Origin: JBBRWV01 sp038248985
GTDB lineage: Bacteria; Planctomycetota; Phycisphaerae; WQYP01
DNA: 21,014 bases
Assembly: GCA_038248985.1 (NCBI GenBank)
Contig: JBBRWV010000063.1
Span: forward strand, 1 to 21,014
Direction: 5' to 3'
Below are positions 1 through 6,166 of this stretch, piece by piece. The position numbers and the translations under genes were made by a program. The first letter of the stretch is position 1. The number at the start of each line of letters is the position of its first letter. The notes beneath the pieces are model-generated. The model saw only the letters and a program-made list of their open reading frames with translations. It made no database searches and was not told the origin of the DNA.

Positions 1-158
1 CCTCTCGGCTCCTTCGCCAGGATCATCGCCACCGTCGCCAGCTCCGCCGCCAGGTTCACCGTCGCCGCCAGGATCGCCGCCAGCACCGCGACTTGGCCCC
101 ATCTCTTCGCCAGGATCGCCGCCGCCCACCATCTCCCCCCAGCGCCCGAAAAATTCAC
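1..158 (-). CDS. Possible 5' end of a membrane protein (partial)
   Basis: A leftward frame opens at a GTG (complement of 156-158) and runs off the window. The 52 or so visible residues are mostly Ala, Leu, Val and Ile after a short Gly/Trp/Arg start, with repeated ILAK/ILAA units, which fits one or two membrane helices. Third codon positions are almost all G or C, mainly G (GCG, CTG, GTG), like the rightward genes elsewhere in the window. A GAGGTGA Shine-Dalgarno-like stretch lies at 171-177, about 12 bases before the GTG; a TTG at 168-170 is an alternative start. A second open frame on the same strand encodes a Gly/Asp/Pro-rich peptide and cannot be excluded. No family is recognised. Confidence 0.3.
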   Translation of the reverse strand, partial: MNFSGAGGRWWAAAILAKRWGQVAVLAAILAATVNLAAELATVAMILAKEPR

Positions 159-195
159 AAAAACGCACAATCACCTCAACCCGCTCGCAAAAAAC

Positions 196-291
196 CATCG
201 CAACTTGCGATGCTCAAACCCCGTTCAAAGCCTCAAGAATGCGGTTTTGAAGTCCGGCAACCATCGCAAGGTTTGCAGCCCGCTTGCGATG
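196..291. repeat. Four CATCGCAA arms in two inverted pairs
   Basis: CATCGCAA at 196-203 is followed after one base by its complement TTGCGATG at 205-212. The same pair recurs at 262-269 and 284-291 with a 14-base spacer. The first pair is almost a perfect palindrome and the second could form an 8-bp stem. Both + strand copies are preceded by ACC/AACC. Four copies of one 8-mer in under 100 bases suggests binding sites for a protein or paired transcript hairpins; which one cannot be told from sequence. Confidence 0.75.
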
Positions 292-338
292 CAGAATCAT
301 CCATAACTCCCGCCCCCGCCGCCCTTTACCCCATTCCC

Positions 339-370
339 CTATGTTCCCCTGTAATGTGCTATGTTCCCCT
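339..370. repeat. Direct repeat CTATGTTCCCCT, 20-bp period
   Basis: The 12-mer CTATGTTCCCCT occurs at 339-350 and 359-370, with starts exactly 20 bases apart, roughly two helical turns. It lies just left of the composition switch. A protein-binding pair is possible; there is no further support. Confidence 0.6.
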
Positions 371-592
371 TCAATTTACACCCTTCCCCATTTTGGCTGG
401 CTTGGTTCCTGCTGGCGCAGGATTCTTTATGCTGGGTATTGTACCGAACGAAATACGAATGTCAAGGGATTTTTGGGGAGTCAAAATGAGAAGGGTGGAG
501 GAGTCGAAGTGGGATGTCAGTGGTGTGGGGAGAGGGGAGGGGTTATATGGTCGTGAGGGGAAAGTAGTGGCGATTAAAATGGAGGTAGGGTA

Positions 593-1496
593 ATGGCTAC
601 ATTGTGCGCGGTGAATGGATGTGGGCAGGCGGTGACGAAGGAGGGATTTTTGCTGTGCTTTCCGCATTGGAAGGCGGAGAAGAATGGGGAGGTGCGAAAG
701 TGCAGGGCGTGCGGGAAGTTGTATGTGATGAAGACCGATGTGTGCGACGGGTGTGCGGAGGCGGTGTTGGATGAGGAGGCGCTGGGGAAGGCGGGGGTTG
801 GCGGGGGTTGGCGGGCTGTTATCCGCCACCAAGATTGGGGAGCATTTTCAGGTGCCGGCGAAGCGGGCCAATCTGTTGTTGGCGGAGTTGGGGTGGATTG
901 AGAAGCATGTGAAAGGATGGCACCTGACGGAAGCGGGGAAAAAGATGGGTGGGGTGATGCGGGAAGCGCGGCAAACGGGGATACCGTATGTTGTTTGGCC
1001 GGCGAGCATTTTGACGAACAAGGTGCTTGTGGGAACGATGAAGGAATCGGCGGGAGGCGGGGTGGTGGCGGAAGGGAAGAGTGGAGGATCGGGGGCAGCG
1101 AAGAGCGGAGTTGCGACGGTGGCCGAAACATCCATTCAGAGTTTTCGGGAGAGATTTCCGGCGGAGTTACGAGCAACGGACGGGCATATGGTGCGTTCGC
1201 GTGCAGAATTGCTGATTGATAACTGGCTTTACATGCAGCAGATCGTGCATGCGGTGGAGCGTAAACTGCCGGTGGAAGAGGATGCCTTGTGCGATTTTTA
1301 TCTTCCGAAGGGGAAGGTCTACATTGAGTTTTGGGGGATGGAAAGAGATCCGAAGTACGCGGCGCGGATGCGGGAGAAGAAGGCGATTTATGTGAAATAT
1401 GAGATGAATCTGGTGGAACTGGGGGATGCGGAAATTGAAAGTTTGGATGACGTCTTGCCGCGGTTGTTGTTGAAGTATGGGATTGATTGCACGTGA
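593..1496 (+). pseudogene. Zinc-ribbon/PD-(D/E)XK nuclease-like protein, frameshifted
   Basis: Two overlapping frames (593 to about 800, then on to 1496) together encode one recognisable protein. The start ATG has GGAGG at 581-585, 7 bases upstream. The first part has cysteine clusters C5, C10, C22, H25 and then C37, C40, C51, C54, which suggests two zinc-binding knuckles. The second part starts with a helix-turn-helix-like segment (SATKIGEHFQV to GWHLTEAGKK) and ends in a nuclease-like domain: Glu in RSRAELLI, Asp in CDFYLP, Glu in YIEFWG and a following REKK, the order expected of PD-(D/E)XK enzymes. The break is at a perfect 10-bp tandem duplication, GCGGGGGTTG at 791-800 and 801-810. Removing one copy restores a single 297-residue frame. 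Either the gene is a slippage pseudogene or the assembly has an error there. The nuclease assignment is by motif order only. Confidence 0.7.
791..810 (+). repeat. 10-bp tandem duplication that breaks the frame
   Basis: GCGGGGGTTG is repeated head to tail and followed by a partial third unit GCGGG (811-815). Ten bases are not a multiple of three, so the second copy shifts the reading frame of the surrounding gene. Deleting one unit in silico gives the continuous reading LGKAGVGGLLSATKIGEHF. Confidence 0.9.
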
Positions 1497-1548
1497 GGGA
1501 GGCGTGTGCGGGGCGGAGGGAGAGGGGACGCAAGAAGACGACGGAGCG

Positions 1549-1776
1549 TCATGGGTTGGCATCAGGGGGGAGTTCCATGATTTGTTTGATGAAGTCTTTG
1601 GACTGTTCTGGCTGAGCGAGTCGGGGAGTGTGAATGCGGGCGGGGGACGGAGCGACGGATTTGGGTTGGGAAGTGACGCGCGCCTGTTCGATCAGCTCGC
1701 GGAGCTTGGCTTCCACTTGGGCCAGTTCGGCGGGACTGAGGTGGGGTAGTTCGGAAATGATGTCGGCGGTGCTCAT
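1549..1776 (-). CDS. Small hypothetical protein (75 aa)
   Basis: The product starts MSTADIISELPHLSPAELAQV and continues with a charged helix (EAKLRELIEQAR), then a Pro/Ser/Gln-rich linker and a short C-terminal helix (SKDFIKQIMELPPD). The pattern of an isoleucine-rich first helix followed by 'LSPAE' resembles small antitoxin-like or addiction-module proteins, but no toxin partner is visible beside it, so the role is unknown. I chose the ATG at 1774-1776 over an in-frame TTG at 1783-1785. No Shine-Dalgarno is visible; instead a perfect extended -10 box ends 8 bases before the ATG, which suggests a leaderless message. The gene converges on the frameshifted nuclease gene and lies upstream of the DUF4139-like gene on the same strand only in the sense that both read leftward; it is downstream of it by 78 bases. 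Confidence 0.6.
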   Translation of the reverse strand: MSTADIISELPHLSPAELAQVEAKLRELIEQARVTSQPKSVAPSPARIHTPRLAQPEQSKDFIKQIMELPPDANP

Positions 1777-1784
1777 GTTGGTCA

Positions 1785-1793
1785 ATTATAGCA
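1785..1793 (-). promoter_or_regulatory. Extended -10 promoter, probably leaderless
   Basis: Read leftward, the sequence is TGCTATAAT, a perfect extended -10 (TGnTATAAT). Only 8 bases separate the box from the ATG at 1776, so transcription would start at or within about 3 bases of the start codon. No good -35 box is seen 17 bases upstream, which an extended -10 can tolerate. Confidence 0.6.
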
Positions 1794-1854
1794 GGCGCGT
1801 GAGGGGGCTGATAGAACATTGTGGGGCAGAAGCAAAGAGATGGCGACGCGGGGG

Positions 1855-3852
1855 TTAGCGGATGTAGGAGGAGAGGGTGTAGGTGAGGGTTTTGGTTTCG
1901 CCGGGGTCGAGGGTGAATTCCCAGGTGACGTCGGAGTGGTTGTTGGGACGCATGTAGGATTGGTCGTCCCAGTCGTCGGGACGGAAGTCGTTGATTTTTA
2001 TTTTGCCTTCGTCGGAGACGTTGTCGATTTTGCCGCCGGTGCTGAGGGAGATGCGCATGGTGGAGGGTTCTTTGCGGAAGGAGGTGAGAGAGATGGTGCC
2101 TTTCTTTTTGATGAGGGCGTATTCGTTGCCATCGACTTTGAGGGCGGCGTTTTGGCGGAGGACTTCTTCTTCGTCGGTGGTGGCGCGGAGGTCGACGGCG
2201 ATGGTGACGGGGACGCAGGCCTTGGAGCCGGGGGGGGTGTAAGTGAGGAGGTCCTGTCCGAGGGGGAGGTTGCCTTTCATGATGAGTGCGGGTCCGGTGG
2301 TCCAGGGGGATTTGGAGTTGTTGACGAGTTCGAGTTGATGCCAGATGGTGTTGAGGGAGAGGACGTTGGGGGAGGTGCTTTGGGGGTTGGGTTGATGTTG
2401 ATTTTGTTTGTAGGCGACCATGCCGCCGGTGGAGCGGCTGCGTTGGGTTTTGACGTCGTAGGTGTAGAGGTGTTTGAGGTCGGTGTTTTGCTGCCAGAGG
2501 GGGAGGGTGGCGCGGGCGCCGCGTTTGAGGGAGGTTTTCTGGAGGGGGTAGACGAAGAGGTCTTGTTCTCCGGCGGCGAGGTCAGGGGAGGGCGTGACGG
2601 TGTCGCTGAATACGACAGTGCTTCCACTGTGGAATGAGGAGTTGGAAAACCGGTTGCCATTGTAGAAATTTTGGTTGAAGTCATTGCGGGGGAGGTTGGC
2701 GAGAGTGGCGAGCATGGTGCGTTCGAAGGTGAGGGGTGAGGGGGCGTCTTTGAAGCGGAAGTTGGGGACGCCGACGACGAGGTCGATGGCGGCATCGTTG
2801 ATATCTTCGAGGTCGTTGACGATTTCGCCTTGGAGAGCGATGTCGGCTTTGTCTTGGAGAGTGCCGGAGATGCGGTAGGTGGGTATCCAGCGGATGCCGG
2901 GGGTGAAGTAGAAGAGTTTGAGGGCGACTTTTTTATTGGCGTTTTCTTTGCCGAAGTCAACGGTGAGGCGTTTGGTACGGGTGAAGACTTCTTCGGCGCG
3001 GGTGAGGGTGGTGGTGAGGTTTTCGCCGGTGACGAAGAGGACGCGGGCGGACGGGAGCACGGTTTTGCCGCCGACGTCGGGGCCGTCGAGGACGATGTAA
3101 TCACCGCCGGTGGGGGAGAGATCGCGGACGAGGGCGGTATCATCGGAGAGAGGGGCGGCACCGGTGACGCGGGCGGAGGTGTGGAAGTCTTCGAAGGGGG
3201 AGCGTTGAGCGGTGCTTTCGAGGGTGAAGGTTTGGCCGGTGAGGGTGGTAATGGAGCGTGGGAAAGCAATTTTGGGAGGGGAGGAGTCATCAAGGATTTG
3301 GGAGAGGGTGCCGGTGAGGGTGCGTTTTTCGGTGGTGGCGTCGGGGGTGAGGGTTTTATCTGGTCCGTCTTCAAGACCACTTCTTCCAGTGCGTTTTTCG
3401 GTGGCGTCGAGAGTGAGGGTGACTTTTTTGCCGACGTTGGCGCGGAGGAGGTCTTTGACGGTGAGGCAGTTGACGGTGCGGGAGCGGGTGGTTTTGGCTT
3501 CATCCCATTCGGCGCGCAGGCCGAGGGTTTTTTGATCGGAGATGGCCCAGAAGGTGCCGAGGACGGCGGCGTCGGGGACTTGGGTGGTGAAGGCGCGGCC
3601 CTCGGTGTCGGTGGTGGCGGAGGCGGATTTGATGATAAGGGCGTAGCCGTCTTTGTAGACGACGACGCGTTCGGTGGCGAGGGTGAGGGAATTGGCGGGC
3701 GGGTTGGGGAGTGGGGCGATGAGGGTGAGGGCCGGGGCGGTGGTCGTGGTGGGAGTGACCAAGTCGCCGAGGGAGAGGAAGGGGAGTGAAGCGAGGAGGG
3801 TGGTAGCGGAGAGGGAGGCGAGGAGGATGCGGCGGGAGCGGGAGGTGAGCAT
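1855..3852 (-). CDS. Secreted DUF4139-like protein
   Basis: This 665-residue protein begins with a typical signal peptide: SRSRR followed by a hydrophobic stretch ILLASLSATTLLASLPFLSL, then the mature chain. The segment VALKLFYFTPGIRWIPTYRI, followed by repeated statements of the type 'EIVNDLEDINDAAIDLVVG', matches the pattern of the DUF4139 beta domain (a Trp-Pro-x-Tyr core, then an N-x-x-E/D strand). The N-terminal ERVVVYKDGYALI is also usual for such proteins. The C-terminus (WEFTLDPGETKTLTYTLSSY) looks like a final beta domain. The open frame extends 68 codons further upstream with a Pro/Ser-rich sequence that looks non-coding; I chose the ATG at 3850-3852 because GGAG lies 7-8 bases before it and the signal peptide follows directly. 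Biochemical role unknown; location probably periplasm or surface. Confidence 0.7.
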   Translation of the reverse strand: MLTSRSRRILLASLSATTLLASLPFLSLGDLVTPTTTTAPALTLIAPLPNPPANSLTLATERVVVYKDGYALIIKSASATTDTEGRAFTTQVPDAAVLGTFWAISDQKTLGLRAEWDEAKTTRSRTVNCLTVKDLLRANVGKKVTLTLDATEKRTGRSGLEDGPDKTLTPDATTEKRTLTGTLSQILDDSSPPKIAFPRSITTLTGQTFTLESTAQRSPFEDFHTSARVTGAAPLSDDTALVRDLSPTGGDYIVLDGPDVGGKTVLPSARVLFVTGENLTTTLTRAEEVFTRTKRLTVDFGKENANKKVALKLFYFTPGIRWIPTYRISGTLQDKADIALQGEIVNDLEDINDAAIDLVVGVPNFRFKDAPSPLTFERTMLATLANLPRNDFNQNFYNGNRFSNSSFHSGSTVVFSDTVTPSPDLAAGEQDLFVYPLQKTSLKRGARATLPLWQQNTDLKHLYTYDVKTQRSRSTGGMVAYKQNQHQPNPQSTSPNVLSLNTIWHQLELVNNSKSPWTTGPALIMKGNLPLGQDLLTYTPPGSKACVPVTIAVDLRATTDEEEVLRQNAALKVDGNEYALIKKKGTISLTSFRKEPSTMRISLSTGGKIDNVSDEGKIKINDFRPDDWDDQSYMRPNNHSDVTWEFTLDPGETKTLTYTLSSYIR

Positions 3853-4021
3853 GGGAGTCTCCTGGTAGAGGGGAGAGAAATGGGGGCAGAAAGATGCGTA
3901 GTCATTGAGACGGATGTGATGGGGGGTTGGTTCACGGATTTCTTTTTTTGCCGGAGGGGCGCGACGAAGCGGGCTTGGGTGAGGGTCAGTGGGTGGAGTG
4001 GATGGGAAGGATGATGGGGGG

Positions 4022-4852
4022 TTATTGGGAGGGGATGAGGTTGTTGGTTTTTTCATTGACGGTCGAGGCGTTGCGGTCTTTGACTTGGACGATTTCGGGA
4101 TCGGAGGATTTGAAGGTGCGGGCGGAGGCGTCGATGAAGGCGAAGTTGAGTTCGCCGCCGATGCGGGCGTCGTCGGGGGTGGAGGTGGCCATGTACCAGC
4201 CTCGGCCGACGGGACTGGGGTAGGTGGAGATGCGGAGGGAGAAGTTACGGCGGAGGTCGGCGTGATTGTCGAAGGTGCGGTAGAGGGGGCTGGCGGGGGT
4301 GGTGGTGTTGGCGGGGGAGTAGTAGGCGCGGTCGCCGACGAGGGCGCGCATGGTTTTGCCGTTGTAGGTCCAGGGGGCGTTGGTACGGGTGTAGCGGGAG
4401 GTGAAGCCGGAGACGTCGTCGCCGTCGCCGTAGTAGCCGGCGACGAGGACGTATTCGACGTTGAGGTTGAAGTTGGGGCTGGTGAGGAAGGGTTCGGCGG
4501 CGGGGCTCCACTTGCGGATGAAGGGGCAGTTCATGTAATCGACGTTGATGTAGGGGGCCCAGACGGGGCGGGTGTCGTTGCTGTTGGTGCCGTTGTAGGT
4601 GGCGATGGTGTTGGAGAAGCTGGAAGGGTCAAGCTCGTTGAGGTGGGTGGGGAGGGCGGACCAGTCGGTTTCGTAGAGGAGGGCGCCTTTGGCGATTTGG
4701 GAGATGTTGGAGAGGCAGGCGGTGACTTTGGCGCGGGTTCGTGCGCGGGCGAGGGAGGGGATGAGGAGGGCGATGAGGAGGGCGAGGATGGCGACGACGA
4801 CCAGGAGTTCGAGGAGGGAGAAGGCGCGGGTGGAAGTATGGGGAGAATTCAT
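4022..4852 (-). CDS. Prepilin-like protein with N-terminal methylation motif
   Basis: The 276-residue product starts MNSPHTSTRAFSLLELLV, a type IV pilin/type II secretion pseudopilin signal. Cleavage would fall before Phe11, leaving Glu at mature position 5, followed by one long hydrophobic helix (VVVAILALLIALLIP) and then SLARARTRAKVTACLSNISQI. Residue -1 is Ala rather than the usual Gly. The C-terminal NFAFIDASARTF is reminiscent of the N-x-x-F-x-D-G-x-V motif common in the large planctomycete families of such proteins, though the Gly is missing. I start at 4852 because the extra 30 upstream codons have no signal and the motif sits near the chosen N-terminus; the Shine-Dalgarno is weak. The gene lies 169 bases upstream of the DUF4139-like gene and could be cotranscribed with it. 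Confidence 0.75.
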   Translation of the reverse strand: MNSPHTSTRAFSLLELLVVVAILALLIALLIPSLARARTRAKVTACLSNISQIAKGALLYETDWSALPTHLNELDPSSFSNTIATYNGTNSNDTRPVWAPYINVDYMNCPFIRKWSPAAEPFLTSPNFNLNVEYVLVAGYYGDGDDVSGFTSRYTRTNAPWTYNGKTMRALVGDRAYYSPANTTTPASPLYRTFDNHADLRRNFSLRISTYPSPVGRGWYMATSTPDDARIGGELNFAFIDASARTFKSSDPEIVQVKDRNASTVNEKTNNLIPSQ

Positions 4853-4895
4853 AAGTGACTCGGGTGAGACGGGAGTGAGGTCAACGACTGGGGGC

Positions 4896-4903
4896 AGTAT
4901 AAC
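4896..4903. promoter_or_regulatory. Candidate -10 boxes between divergent genes
   Basis: In the 134-base divergent gap, the + strand reads AGTATAAC. This gives TATAAC rightward (toward the GH5 gene) and TATACT leftward (toward the prepilin gene), each 5 of 6 to TATAAT. No convincing -35 box accompanies either, so this is only a candidate. Confidence 0.3.
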
Positions 4904-4986
4904 GGATAAAGGGGTGGACAGAATGGAGGGATGGTCTAGCATAGGGGTTTCGAAGATTTTTCTGGGGGGTTATGAAAGGATGTTGG

Positions 4987-6063
4987 ATGGCGAACGAGCT
5001 TGTGGTGCCGACACATCGGCGGTTGCCGCGGTGGCGGGGATTTAATTTATTGGAGAAGTTTACGACGGTGGGGAAGGAGGCGACGACGGGGGGGTATCGG
5101 GAGGATGATTTTCGATTTATGGCGGAGCATGGGTTCGATTTTTCGCGGTTGCCGCTGGACTATCGGTGGTTGCTGGAGGGGGGGAAGGCGTATACGAAGA
5201 ATGAGGAGACGTGGGAGGCGTTGGACGCGGCGGTGGAGATGGGGGGGCGGCACGGGGTGCATGTGAATATTGCGATTCATCGGGCGCCGGGGTATTGCTG
5301 CAATCGGCCATTTGAGGAAGTGGATTTGTTTACGGAGGGGGGTGCGCGGGAATTGTTTGTGTGGTTTTGGGGGGAGTTGGCGAAGCGGTATGCGGGGGTG
5401 GATGCGGGGCGGCTGTCGTTTAATTTGTTGAATGAGCCGCCGGCACCGACGCGGGAGCAAGCGGTGGCGGAGGTGATGCGGTCGGCGCTCAAGGAGATTC
5501 ATGCGGTGCGGGCGGATCGGGTGGTGATTGTGGATGGGCTGTGTTGGGGGAGGTGGGGCGGTGCGGGGTTGCCGTCGTATGCGATGGCGGATGATGCGGT
5601 GGCGCAGTCGGTGCATTGCTATGAGCCGGCGTGGCTGACGTTTCACAAGATGAACAAGGAGGCGTTTTTGAATGGTCCTGAGCCGACGTGGCCGGGGCGG
5701 TTGCAGGTGGGGGCGGAGGCGTGCGCGGAGTACCCGCATGAGTTGTATATGTTGGGGGAAGGGGTGTGGGACAAGGCGGTTTTGCGGGATTATTATTTTG
5801 GGCCGTGGCGGGGCTTGAAGGCGATGGGTGTGGGGGTTCATGCGGGGGAGTTGTCGGTGTTCAGGGATACGCCGCATGGGGTGGCGCTGAGTTATCTGGA
5901 GGATGTGTTGTCGATATTGAAGGAGATGGAGGTGGGGTGGGCGTTGTGGAATTTGCGGGGCGGTTTTGGGGTGGTGAATTCGCATCGGGGAGATGCGGAG
6001 TATCGGGAGACGGGTTTGGGGAAGGTGGATGTGAAGATGCTGGAGTTGTTAAAGCGTTATTGA
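4987..6063 (+). CDS. Glycoside hydrolase family 5-like (cellulase-type)
   Basis: The 358-residue protein has the landmarks of a GH5 TIM-barrel. They include FNLLEKF near the start, the conserved Arg in SRLPLDY (R54), HRAPG, the acid/base Glu150 in FNLLNEP, a late VHAGELSVF with the likely nucleophile Glu288, and the closing GWALWNLRGGFGVVNS. Such enzymes cleave beta-1,4- or beta-1,3-linked glucans or mannans; the exact substrate cannot be read from sequence. There is no signal peptide, so the enzyme appears cytoplasmic, which is unusual for a polysaccharidase and may point to oligosaccharide or glucoside substrates. I prefer ATG 4987, with AAAGGA 6 bases upstream (4975-4980); ATG 4972 would add five residues. 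It stands alone and converges on the flagellin gene. Confidence 0.8.
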   Translation: MANELVVPTHRRLPRWRGFNLLEKFTTVGKEATTGGYREDDFRFMAEHGFDFSRLPLDYRWLLEGGKAYTKNEETWEALDAAVEMGGRHGVHVNIAIHRAPGYCCNRPFEEVDLFTEGGARELFVWFWGELAKRYAGVDAGRLSFNLLNEPPAPTREQAVAEVMRSALKEIHAVRADRVVIVDGLCWGRWGGAGLPSYAMADDAVAQSVHCYEPAWLTFHKMNKEAFLNGPEPTWPGRLQVGAEACAEYPHELYMLGEGVWDKAVLRDYYFGPWRGLKAMGVGVHAGELSVFRDTPHGVALSYLEDVLSILKEMEVGWALWNLRGGFGVVNSHRGDAEYRETGLGKVDVKMLELLKRY

Positions 6064-6115
6064 GAGGCGGGGGCGGGCGAGCATGGGGGAGCGCGGGGGA
6101 GGGTGTGGTCAAAAA

Positions 6116-6147
6116 AAAAGGCCCGCGAATTTATTCGCGGGCCTTTT
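6116..6147 (-). terminator. Strong intrinsic terminator after flagellin
   Basis: A perfect 14-bp stem (6116-6129 with 6134-6147) closes a 4-base loop. Read leftward, the GC-rich stem is followed by an uninterrupted run of nine T (complement of 6111-6119), so it terminates the flagellin transcript about 20 bases after the stop. Read rightward it has four T, so it may also end the GH5 transcript. Confidence 0.9.
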
Positions 6148-6166
6148 GGGTTTGGGGTACTGCGAT

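Larger units (their letters stand above)
159..592. other. Intergenic region with skew switch and short repeats
   Basis: No convincing gene is visible here. The region holds two inverted repeats built from CATCGCAA/TTGCGATG arms (196-212 and 262-291) and a direct repeat CTATGTTCCCCT at 339-350 and 359-370. Bases 301-360 contain 29 C and 7 G, whereas bases 481-540 contain 3 C and 31 G, so the strand composition flips within about 100 bases. I saw no clear TTATCCACA-type DnaA box. The open frames on both strands look like composition artefacts. Confidence 0.6.

Noticed and set aside
93..1533. Long frames at 93-593 (+), 371-832 (-) and 574-1533 (-)
   Set aside because: Pro/Ser/His-rich or low-complexity translations without family features; they overlap the motif-bearing nuclease gene or skewed intergenic DNA.
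3853..4056. 68-codon N-terminal extension of the DUF4139-like protein
   Set aside because: Pro/Ser-rich, no Shine-Dalgarno needed for it, and the signal peptide begins at the later ATG.
1819..4858. Gly/Glu/Val-rich rightward frames over the leftward DUF4139 and prepilin genes
   Set aside because: Composition shadows of G-rich + strand; the leftward frames carry signal peptides and family motifs.
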